Positions 1 through 6,772 of a stretch of DNA of 34,947 nucleotides are shown here, piece by piece. Origin of the DNA: CAZDCZ01 sp964504155 (GTDB lineage: Bacteria; Bacteroidota; Bacteroidia; Bacteroidales; UBA12077); NCBI GenBank assembly GCA_964504155.1, contig CAZDCZ010000027.1, positions 1 through 34,947 of the forward strand, given 5' to 3'. The position numbers were made by a program, and so were the translations under genes. Positions within the stretch are counted from its first letter, which is position 1; every line of letters begins with the position of its first letter. The notes beneath the pieces were generated by a model. It saw only the letters and a list, made by a program, of their open reading frames with translations. It ran no database searches and was not told the DNA's origin.

Positions 1-54
1 CTTTCAGTCTTTTTGTAAAGTTAACCGCTTAGCGGCTTTTCGGAGTAGGCTCAA
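1..54 (-). mobile_element. Truncated end of a short inverted-repeat element (family A, copy 1)
   Basis: The reverse complement of these 54 bases matches 14326-14379 at 51 of 54 positions. It starts with the same TTGAGnCnACTCCGAAAA end and continues through the GCCGCTAAG and TTAACTTTACAAAAAG stretches. The element is cut by the window edge, so its other end cannot be seen. Its outer end (CTCAA at 50-54) lies inside the 3' end of the neighbouring DUF4294 gene. No transposase is visible, so it may be a non-autonomous element or the end of an IS that continues outside the window. Confidence 0.75.
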
Positions 55-652
55 TTATTCCATATTCAATCTGAAGAACAATTCTTTCAATTAAATAATC
101 ACTTCCATGCGGATCGTATTTTTGTTTTAAATCGGAGCCAAAAAGTCGTGCTACTGTTTGCCAAAAAACTGCCGAAAAAGAACCTCTTAATTCTTTTAAT
201 AAAACATACGAAGTGCTACCTATCTCTCTATCAATTAACTTAAGAAGTAATCGTCCTTGAGTAATTGTTAAATGTTTCAGCTTATCTCCAAATTCGTCTT
301 TTAGTTCTTTTTCTATACTTTTTACATATTTTCTTTTTTCGTTCTCTGTTTTTAATTTAGAAAACTCACTTTCCATTTCATCAAATTTTTTTTTTGCTAA
401 TATAGCATATGGATATACTTTTTTTAAATCTCGGGTTAATTTTCTATACCTTCTTCTGCGATATCTATTCTTAAATTTAATTTCGGGAAAAACAACTACT
501 TCTTTAATATTGCTGTGAGGAATTGTTTTCCCATCAACTAATACACTATTTAAAAACATTATACTATCGTTAATAGTAGTAACGCACTGTGAATACGAAA
601 TTTTATTTATTAATATCGAAAAAAACAATATAACTAGAGCTTTTCTTTTCAT
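29..652 (-). CDS. DUF4294 family secreted protein
   Basis: This 207-residue protein belongs to the Bacteroidota family DUF4294, whose function is not known. Residues 1-21 form a signal peptide (basic MKRK, hydrophobic core, likely cleavage after SYS and before Q22), so the product should be exported to the periplasm or outer membrane. A very basic patch, NRYRRRRYRK, precedes the conserved core containing YPYA, the TxxQGRxLLKLIDRE segment and SDLKxxYDPxGxD. The last residues, EPTPKSR, and the TAA stop are encoded by the repeat element at 1-54, so the original C-terminus has been replaced or extended by a few residues. The core looks intact and the length is within what I recall for the family. 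A TAAATTTG box lies upstream. Confidence 0.8.
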   Translation of the reverse strand: MKRKALVILFFSILINKISYSQCVTTINDSIMFLNSVLVDGKTIPHSNIKEVVVFPEIKFKNRYRRRRYRKLTRDLKKVYPYAILAKKKFDEMESEFSKLKTENEKRKYVKSIEKELKDEFGDKLKHLTITQGRLLLKLIDREIGSTSYVLLKELRGSFSAVFWQTVARLFGSDLKQKYDPHGSDYLIERIVLQIEYGIIEPTPKSR

Positions 653-695
653 ATAAATTAATGTTCAATAATTATACCCAACTTCAAATAAAACT

Positions 696-727
696 CAAAT
701 TTACAAACATAAAAACAAAAATTTCAA
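696..727 (-). promoter_or_regulatory. Putative promoter of the DUF4294 gene
   Basis: The minus strand carries TAAATTTG (696-703), a perfect Bacteroidota -7 box, with a TTG at 725-727 about 21 bases further upstream. It would start transcription roughly 35-40 bases before the ATG. Consensus match only. Confidence 0.45.
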
Positions 728-799
728 TAATAATTATTGTAATAATAAAATTAATAATTTTATTATCAACTTTATATATATAATTTGAATAACAATTTA

Positions 800-807
800 T
801 AATTTTG
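800..807 (+). promoter_or_regulatory. Putative -7 box of the arginine deiminase gene
   Basis: TAATTTTG matches the Bacteroidota TAnnTTTG consensus 46 bases upstream of the ATG at 854. No TTG at the preferred -33 distance was found, so only the -7 half is supported. Confidence 0.45.
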
Positions 808-853
808 CATTCTTGTTTGAAAAGAAATAATATCATTTTAAATATTTAATAAT

Positions 854-2119
854 ATGGCAAATAAAATCAATGTTAATGTACATTCCGAAATAGGAGATCT
901 TGAAGGAGTTATACTTCATACTCCAGGAAAAGAAGTAGAAAACATGACTCCAAAAAATGCTGAACGAGCATTATATAGCGATATATTAAATCTTTCTGTA
1001 GCTCAAAAAGAATATTCTCAATTAAATAAAGTATTAAAAAAACTTACTAATACATTCGAAGTAAGAGATTTACTTACAGACATCTTAATTAACGATAAAG
1101 TTAAAAAAACTCTAATCGGAAAAATTTGTCAATATGAGAATATTTGCAATCTAAATGGTCATTTAAACTCTTTAAGTCCACAGGAACTAACAAGACAACT
1201 TATTGAAGGCGTAGTTTTAGAAAAAAATACTTTAACAAGTTATTTAAGCAAAGAGAGATATTCTTTGCGACCACTACACAATTTTTTTTTTACACGAGAT
1301 GCTTCAATGTCGGTTTTAGATGATGTATTAATTGGACGTATGGCAAATGATGTAAGAGTTAGAGAATCGCTTATAATGGAAGCTATTTTCGATTATCACG
1401 AAAATTTTGCAACAAAAACCGTGAACCCAATTAACAGTGCTAAATATTTAGCTAATGCAAGTATAGAAGGAGGCGATGTTCTTATAGCCCGCGACGACAT
1501 ATTATGCATTGGGAATGGTGCTAGAACTAATTCCGAAGGGATAGATTTTATTCTAGAAAAACTATTAGAACAAAAGGAAAAGAAACGTCATATACTTATT
1601 CAGGAATTACCTCATCAACCAGAGTCATTTATTCATCTCGATATGGTTTTTACTTTCCTAAATACTAACGAATGTATGGTTTACGAACCATTGATTATGA
1701 AAACCAACAAGTACCAAACTATTCATATCACGATAGAGAATGGAAAAGTAATTTCGATTAAAGAAGAAGACAACTTACTAAAATCGTTAAAAGACTTAGG
1801 TATGGATCTTAAACCAATATTTTGTGGTGGGAAAAAAGACAGTTGGACACAAGAAAGAGAACAATGGCATAGTGGAGCCAATTTTTTTGCAGCAGGTCCC
1901 GGAAAAGTTATTGGATATGGCAGAAATACCAATACTATGGCTGAAATGAACAAAAATGGTTACGAAATATTAAAAGCTAATGATATTATTAAAAACAAAA
2001 TTGACATAAAAAATTACAAAAAATATGTTATTGCATTAGAAGGCTCTGAACTTCCACGTGGTGGTGGTGGAGCCAGGTGTATGACAATGCCTGTTCGAAG
2101 AAAACCTGTAAAATGGTAA
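854..2119 (+). CDS. arcA: Arginine deiminase
   Basis: Hydrolyses L-arginine to L-citrulline and ammonia in the cytoplasm, the first step of the arginine dihydrolase pathway. The 421 residues match the usual ADI length of about 410. Visible family features are the N-terminal SEIGxLEGVILHTPG, FTRDAS (146-151) for substrate guanidinium binding, the IEGGD motif with Glu205, HLDMVF with His261 and Asp263, and the nucleophile Cys409 in GGGGARCMTMP near the C-terminus. All catalytic residues are present. No ornithine carbamoyltransferase, carbamate kinase or arginine/ornithine antiporter gene lies nearby, so this is a solitary arcA. Phe144-146 are encoded within a run of ten T (1282-1291), a possible slippage site. 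A strong terminator follows directly. Confidence 0.95.
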   Translation: MANKINVNVHSEIGDLEGVILHTPGKEVENMTPKNAERALYSDILNLSVAQKEYSQLNKVLKKLTNTFEVRDLLTDILINDKVKKTLIGKICQYENICNLNGHLNSLSPQELTRQLIEGVVLEKNTLTSYLSKERYSLRPLHNFFFTRDASMSVLDDVLIGRMANDVRVRESLIMEAIFDYHENFATKTVNPINSAKYLANASIEGGDVLIARDDILCIGNGARTNSEGIDFILEKLLEQKEKKRHILIQELPHQPESFIHLDMVFTFLNTNECMVYEPLIMKTNKYQTIHITIENGKVISIKEEDNLLKSLKDLGMDLKPIFCGGKKDSWTQEREQWHSGANFFAAGPGKVIGYGRNTNTMAEMNKNGYEILKANDIIKNKIDIKNYKKYVIALEGSELPRGGGGARCMTMPVRRKPVKW

Positions 2120-2132
2120 TTTTTATGTATTC

Positions 2133-2165
2133 AAAGCCGTTAGAAAAATCCAACGGCTTTTTTAT
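2133..2165 (+). terminator. Intrinsic terminator of arcA
   Basis: Perfect 9-bp stem AAAGCCGTT / AACGGCTTT (2133-2141 with 2152-2160), 10-base loop, then a T-rich tail, 13 bases after the arcA stop. Confidence 0.85.
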
Positions 2166-2228
2166 TAACATTTTCTATTATAATCGAATTTATTAGTTAA
2201 AATAAGAGTTCTAAAAACTAAGCATAAA

Positions 2229-3416
2229 TTATACAATATTTTTAACCATATCGGCAGCTTCTTGAAGAGTTATTGCAGAAAATACTTTTAATCCCGACTC
2301 ATCTATAAGCTTTTTCCCTTCTTCTGCATTAGTTCCTTGAAGACGAACAATTACCGGGATTTCGATATTTCCGATAGACTTATATGCATCAACTACTCCC
2401 TGCGCTACTCTATCGCAACGAACAATTCCGCCAAAAATATTAATTAAAATTGCATTTACATTTTTATCTTTCAAAATAATTCTGAATCCTGCTTCAACGG
2501 TTTTGGCACTAGCAGAACCTCCAACATCAAGAAAATTTGCAGGATCGCCTCCGGCAAGTTTTATTATATCCATTGTCGCCATGGCAAGACCTGCCCCATT
2601 AACCATACAACCAACATTTCCATCGAGTTTAACAAAATTCAAATTATACTTTTTTGCTTCTAATTCTACCGGGTCTTCTTCGGTAACATCTCTCATTTCT
2701 TCATATTCATGATTACGAAATAATGCATTATCGTCGATATTTACTTTTGCGTCGGCTGCAATAATCTTATTATCTGATGTTTTAATAATTGGGTTTATTT
2801 CGAATAAAGAAGCATCACTTTTTTCGTAAGCATTATATAATGACATAACAAATTTAACCATTTGCTTAAAAGCCTTACCCGATAAATTTAATTTAAAAGC
2901 TATTTTTCTAGCTTGATATGCTTGAATTCCGACTCTTGGGTCAATCTCTTCTTTATAAATCAGTTCAGGAGTATTTTTTGCTACAGTTTCAATATCCATA
3001 CCTCCTTCGGTAGAATACATGATTATATTTCTTGCTTTGCTTCTATCTAGTAAAACACTCATGTAATATTCTTGCACAGGACTTTCGCCGGGATAGTAAA
3101 TTCCTTGTTCTATTAACACTTTGTTTACTTTTTTCCCTTTGGGGCCTGTCTGATGTGTAACTAAATTCATTCCCAGAATCTCATTTGTATACTTACTAAC
3201 ATCGTTTATCGATTTTGCAATTTTTACTCCTCCACCCTTTCCTCTTCCTCCGGCATGAATCTGAGCTTTTACTGCCCAAGTATCTGTATTAGAATCTTTT
3301 GCTATTTTCTCGGCTATTATTATGCTATCTTCTACTGAATCGATAACAAAACCCAAGGGTACAGCAACTCCAAATTTTTTTAATATACTTTTTGCCTGAT
3401 ATTCATGAATATTCAT
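2229..3416 (-). CDS. sucC: Succinyl-CoA ligase (ADP-forming) subunit beta
   Basis: Beta subunit of succinyl-CoA synthetase, which interconverts succinyl-CoA and succinate with substrate-level phosphorylation in the TCA cycle or the succinate/propionate route. The 395 residues fit the family (about 388). The ATP-grasp N-terminal part begins with MNIHEYQAK and has a glycine-rich GGRGKGGG loop (56-63). LFEINPI and the C-terminal ligase part with NGAGLAMATMD, FLDVGG and the NIFGGIVRCDRVAQG segment follow. The alpha subunit gene sucD, normally adjacent, is absent on both sides: the upstream neighbour is a divergent RNA methyltransferase and the downstream one is convergent arcA. The partner must be encoded elsewhere. 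A perfect 14-bp dyad lies just upstream of the start. Confidence 0.95.
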   Translation of the reverse strand: MNIHEYQAKSILKKFGVAVPLGFVIDSVEDSIIIAEKIAKDSNTDTWAVKAQIHAGGRGKGGGVKIAKSINDVSKYTNEILGMNLVTHQTGPKGKKVNKVLIEQGIYYPGESPVQEYYMSVLLDRSKARNIIMYSTEGGMDIETVAKNTPELIYKEEIDPRVGIQAYQARKIAFKLNLSGKAFKQMVKFVMSLYNAYEKSDASLFEINPIIKTSDNKIIAADAKVNIDDNALFRNHEYEEMRDVTEEDPVELEAKKYNLNFVKLDGNVGCMVNGAGLAMATMDIIKLAGGDPANFLDVGGSASAKTVEAGFRIILKDKNVNAILINIFGGIVRCDRVAQGVVDAYKSIGNIEIPVIVRLQGTNAEEGKKLIDESGLKVFSAITLQEAADMVKNIV

Positions 3417-3440
3417 AATTTCATTTTTTCGATGTTAAAC

Positions 3441-3472
3441 GATATATATTAGAATACTTTCTAATATATATC
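3441..3472. repeat. Perfect 14-bp inverted repeat upstream of sucC
   Basis: GATATATATTAGAA (3441-3454) is followed by TACT and its exact reverse complement (3459-3472). It ends 25 bases before the sucC ATG. In RNA it would form a stable AT-rich hairpin in the 5' leader; in DNA it could be an operator for a dimeric regulator. No U-run follows it, so it is not a classical terminator. Confidence 0.7.
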
Positions 3473-3490
3473 TAATTTCATTTTATATTT

Positions 3491-3554
3491 ACGAATTTAT
3501 TCATTTTAATATATTTTTACGAATTTTTAATGACGAATTTATTCATTTTAATAT
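3491..3554. repeat. 22-bp perfect direct repeat, second copy overlapping a start codon
   Basis: Positions 3491-3512 and 3533-3554 are identical over 22 bases (ACGAATTTATTC... ending TTTTAATAT), spaced 42 bases start to start. The second copy ends in the AT of the ATG at 3553. On the minus strand each copy contains TAAATTCG, one base off the -7 consensus, so a copy could carry the sucC promoter. A tandem duplication is the simplest origin. Confidence 0.75.
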
Positions 3555-4077
3555 GAGAAAATTACAAAATAACGAACTCAATAGGATATCTGTTAACGAT
3601 TTTAAGAAAGCAAAAAAGAATCCAATAATCGTAGTACTCGATAATATACGAAGTTTAAATAATATTGGCAGTGTTTTTAGAACCTCAGATGCCTTTTTAG
3701 TTAATAGTATATATTTATGTGGCATTACAGCACAACCTCCACATAAAGACATTCACAAAACGGCTCTTGGAGCTACAGAATCAGTCGATTGGAAATATTT
3801 TAATACAACAAAAGAAGCTATTTTAGAACTTAAAAAAGATAATTATAAAATAGTTTCTATAGAACAAGCTGAAAACAGTACAGAGCTACAAGATTTTAAA
3901 GTAAACAAAAACGATAAGTATGCTCTAATATTTGGACACGAAGTTAAAGGTGTACAACAAGAAATAGTTAATATCAGTGATTCGTGCATAGAAATACCTC
4001 AATACGGAACAAAACATTCTTTCAATATATCTGTAAGTGCCGGTATCGTTCTTTGGGATATTTTTAATAAGTTATAA
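3553..4077 (+). CDS. SPOUT-class tRNA/rRNA (ribose-2'-O) methyltransferase, SpoU/TrmH family
   Basis: A SAM-dependent RNA 2'-O-methyltransferase with the trefoil-knot SPOUT fold. All three SpoU motifs are visible: motif 1 NNIGSVFRT (36-44, with the catalytic-type Asn and Arg43), motif 2 FGHEVKGV (127-134), and motif 3 from IEIPQYGTKHSFNISVSAG (146-164), where SFN carries the conserved Asn158. The 174 residues match the short single-domain members (TrmL-like) that lack an extra RNA-binding domain. The exact target nucleotide cannot be read from the sequence. The gene is divergent from sucC and convergent with the next lipoprotein gene, with a shared terminator between them. The start codon overlaps the second copy of the 22-bp repeat. 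Confidence 0.88.
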   Translation: MRKLQNNELNRISVNDFKKAKKNPIIVVLDNIRSLNNIGSVFRTSDAFLVNSIYLCGITAQPPHKDIHKTALGATESVDWKYFNTTKEAILELKKDNYKIVSIEQAENSTELQDFKVNKNDKYALIFGHEVKGVQQEIVNISDSCIEIPQYGTKHSFNISVSAGIVLWDIFNKL

Positions 4078-4106
4078 GTAAATATTAAAATATCTAAACT
4101 TAATAA

Positions 4107-4138
4107 AAAAGGCGATTCAAATGAATCGCCTTTTCTAT
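4107..4138. terminator. Bidirectional intrinsic terminator between convergent genes
   Basis: A perfect 12-bp stem, AAAAGGCGATTC / GAATCGCCTTTT (4107-4118 with 4123-4134), has the 4-base loop AAAT. It is flanked by A-rich sequence on the left and T-rich on the right, so it can serve the methyltransferase gene on + and the lipoprotein gene on -. Confidence 0.9.
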
Positions 4139-4153
4139 TTGAGAAAAATATTA

Positions 4154-5872
4154 TTACTCTATAATAGTTTTAAAAGTATCGTTTTCGAAATACTTATAAA
4201 ATTCTAAATCAGTTTTAGCTAATTCTTTTAAAGATGCATCTTTAGTGATAGCAGTTCTTAAGTTAGTAAGAACAATGTTATCGTCTGTTTTTCTTGCACC
4301 ACAAACTGCTTTTAAATAATAATTAATAGCAGCTTCATCTTCTAAAACATCAATAGTTTTAATTGCATTATCGGTTTTTCCTGCTAATAACATAGCTAAT
4401 GCTGTATTAAATGTTCTGTGATTTTGGAAATAATTTACAGCAGCATCGTATTTGCCATCCATAATCTTAATAATTCCAAGGTTATAATCAACAGTATTTC
4501 CGGCATCTGTAGCTTTAACGAAATACTCTTCAGCTGCTTCTTTATTACCTTCCATTAAAGCAATAACACCTAAATTATTAATTACACTAGCATCACCTTC
4601 TTTAAGTTCGTTAGCTTTTTCTATTGCAACTTTAGCATCGTCAAGATTACCAAGAAGAATATTTACATAAGCAATATTATTAAATGCTCTGTAACAACCA
4701 TCGTATTTTTTAGCAGCACTTTTAAATATTGCTAATTTATTTTCTAAGTTAGTTTCAATTTTTCCGGCATAAAGAAGTTCTTCAATATTTAAAGTATCAG
4801 GATTGTTTTTTGCAAAATCTAATAATTCTTCATCAGAATATCCGGTAACGTCAACTTTAACTTTAATATCAGATCTTCTAAGTTGTGGAAGAATATCATC
4901 AGCTAACACTTTATAAGTAGCAGCAATGTTTTTTATTTCTTTTTCTCTTACAACCGGGTCAGAATACATTGAAAGAACTCTAAGAATAAGGTCTTTATCT
5001 TCGATTTTTGATTGTTCAACTAATACTTTAAAACCATCCCAATCTTCAGCTGTTGTCTTCATGTTATAAAGAGCTTCTGCATCTTCATCATTAATTTTAG
5101 CTTTACCGATAACTTTTGCTAAATATTTGTCAGCAGATTCTTTTCTTTTTACAGAAAGTTTCTCGTTTAAATCTAAAGGCCCATCAGGAGAAGCATAAGA
5201 AGATATTTCTATTCCTTTAAAATCATAATTTTCTTTTTCGTTAGTTTCTTTTACAAATTCTTCTAACAATTTAATATCTTCAGAAGTTAACTCAGATTTT
5301 TTAATATTAGAGCGCTGAATTACATAATGAATATCAGCATCTTTTTCGTTTGTGATAACTCTCTTAAATTTATCTGCTAAGATAATTGGCATTGGGTTAT
5401 TCTGAACCAATGTAGGTGTAGAAATAACTCCATCAGCTAATTTCATAGAAACTAATGGAAGATTTTTATCTTTAATTGTTGCAACAGCTCTCATTTCAAG
5501 CTCAGCAACTCTCATATTTTCTGTATAAGGAATAACACCACTAAACTCAATAGGGCTTCCTGTTTCGTAAGCAATAACTTTATTATTTGCTTCTACTTTT
5601 TCGCCTTGGAAAGTTTTAGATTCTAAAACAGTTTCTTCTCCGTTATACTTAAGTACTGGAGTGAATTCTACAATAGCTTTCTTGTTAAACCATTCAGCAG
5701 GAATGTCTCCTTTAATTGAATATTCGACTTGATTACCATGCATTTCAAGCACTTTTGGAGTAACACTGTATTGAAGGTTTGACGCTTCTTCTTTCATTTT
5801 CTCTAAACCACCGCAACTGCTAAGAACAACTGCCGCTATTAAAAAAGATGTTAAATAAGTAATTCTTTTCAT
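4154..5872 (-). CDS. OmpA-like/TPR outer-membrane lipoprotein
   Basis: A 572-residue lipoprotein with a lipobox LSSC and lipidated Cys20. Residues 25-170 form a beta-rich region I do not recognise. About 180-340 is a divergent OmpA C-terminal domain: IHYVIQRSNI, then ISSYASPDGP (224-233) with the peptidoglycan-binding-type Asp230, and a closing LRRSDI (331-336) in place of the usual NRR. About 370-520 consists of tetratricopeptide repeats, for example FNNIAYVNILLGNLDDA. The architecture suggests an envelope protein tethered to the outer membrane that contacts peptidoglycan and partner proteins. Specific function is unknown. It stands alone, with a TAAGTTTG promoter box and the bidirectional terminator after it, which suggests a single-gene transcript. 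Confidence 0.82.
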   Translation of the reverse strand: MKRITYLTSFLIAAVVLSSCGGLEKMKEEASNLQYSVTPKVLEMHGNQVEYSIKGDIPAEWFNKKAIVEFTPVLKYNGEETVLESKTFQGEKVEANNKVIAYETGSPIEFSGVIPYTENMRVAELEMRAVATIKDKNLPLVSMKLADGVISTPTLVQNNPMPIILADKFKRVITNEKDADIHYVIQRSNIKKSELTSEDIKLLEEFVKETNEKENYDFKGIEISSYASPDGPLDLNEKLSVKRKESADKYLAKVIGKAKINDEDAEALYNMKTTAEDWDGFKVLVEQSKIEDKDLILRVLSMYSDPVVREKEIKNIAATYKVLADDILPQLRRSDIKVKVDVTGYSDEELLDFAKNNPDTLNIEELLYAGKIETNLENKLAIFKSAAKKYDGCYRAFNNIAYVNILLGNLDDAKVAIEKANELKEGDASVINNLGVIALMEGNKEAAEEYFVKATDAGNTVDYNLGIIKIMDGKYDAAVNYFQNHRTFNTALAMLLAGKTDNAIKTIDVLEDEAAINYYLKAVCGARKTDDNIVLTNLRTAITKDASLKELAKTDLEFYKYFENDTFKTIIE

Positions 5873-5919
5873 AGTCTGATTGATTATTTGTTTTATTTAA
5901 TATTTGCACTGTTAAAGTA

Positions 5920-5927
5920 CAAACTTA
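5920..5927 (-). promoter_or_regulatory. Putative -7 box of the OmpA/TPR lipoprotein gene
   Basis: Minus-strand TAAGTTTG is a perfect TAnnTTTG match 48 bases upstream of the ATG. No clear -33 TTG was found. Confidence 0.45.
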
Positions 5928-5982
5928 CTAATGTTTTACTAATAATAAAAAAAAAAACTAACAATATTTTATTATACAAGTA

Positions 5983-6618
5983 TTAAAGAGCTATTCTGTT
6001 GATGCCTTTTTTGTAATTTTTATTAAAAATCAGCTCTTTTAATTTTTCATAATCATCTTTATTTTTAACAAAATCGATATTATTTGCATCAATTATTAGT
6101 ATCGACATATTGTTTTGCTGCTTAAAAAAGTCGTAATAACCTTGTTGAATTATTCTAAGATATTCTCCACTAATATCTTGTTCGTAATCACGACCTCTAC
6201 TTTTTATGTTTTTAATCAAATTCTCTACATCTAAATGCAAATACACATATAAATCGGGTTTCGGAATCGATTTATATATTATATTAAATATCTGACGATA
6301 TAAGCTATACTCGTCTTCTTTTAATGTAGCCTTTGCAAAAATCAGCGATTTCATAAAATAATAATCAGCAATAGAAAATGATTTAAACAGATCGAGTGAA
6401 GTAAGTTCTTCATTCAACTGGTAGTATCTTTCGGCTAAGAATGACAGTTCTAATTGGAAAGAATATCTATCGCGATTTTTATAGAATTTTGGTAAAAAAG
6501 GATTATCTGCAAATTTCTCTAGAATCGCTTTTGCATTCAATTCTTCAGAAATCATTTTACAAAGAGATGTTTTACCTGCTCCTATATTTCCTTCTATTAC
6601 TACATAGCTGTTTTTCAC
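5983..6618 (-). CDS. Deoxynucleoside kinase (dNK family)
   Basis: Phosphorylates a deoxynucleoside to its monophosphate in nucleotide salvage. The 211 residues are usual for the deoxyadenosine/deoxyguanosine kinase family. A P-loop GNIGAGKTS (10-18) follows the first strand. ADYYFMKSLIFA (84-95) sits where the family carries its substrate-base motif, and RGRDYE (141-146) is the lid arginine motif. Which base is preferred cannot be decided from sequence. The start is GTG at 6616-6618, chosen because the P-loop begins only ten residues later and an AAGGAA stretch lies seven bases upstream. The gene is separated by about 100 bases from each neighbour and has no obvious operon partner. Confidence 0.88.
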   Translation of the reverse strand: MKNSYVVIEGNIGAGKTSLCKMISEELNAKAILEKFADNPFLPKFYKNRDRYSFQLELSFLAERYYQLNEELTSLDLFKSFSIADYYFMKSLIFAKATLKEDEYSLYRQIFNIIYKSIPKPDLYVYLHLDVENLIKNIKSRGRDYEQDISGEYLRIIQQGYYDFFKQQNNMSILIIDANNIDFVKNKDDYEKLKELIFNKNYKKGINRIAL

Positions 6619-6710
6619 TTACTTAATTCCTTTTTACTTTTATTAATAGTATTTACCTGTTTCCTTTATTTCAATAAATAAATAGTAATCTTTGAGAGAT
6701 ACAATATTAT

Positions 6711-6743
6711 AAAAAAGCTGCTTTAAAATATATTAAAGCAGCT
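6711..6743 (-). terminator. Intrinsic terminator of the prolyl oligopeptidase gene
   Basis: An 11-bp stem AGCTGCTTTAA / TTAAAGCAGCT (6716-6726 with 6733-6743) is followed on the minus strand by a run of T (6711-6715), 30 bases after the stop. Confidence 0.85.
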
Positions 6744-6772
6744 AAAAATATTTACTTTTTAATTAACAATTT

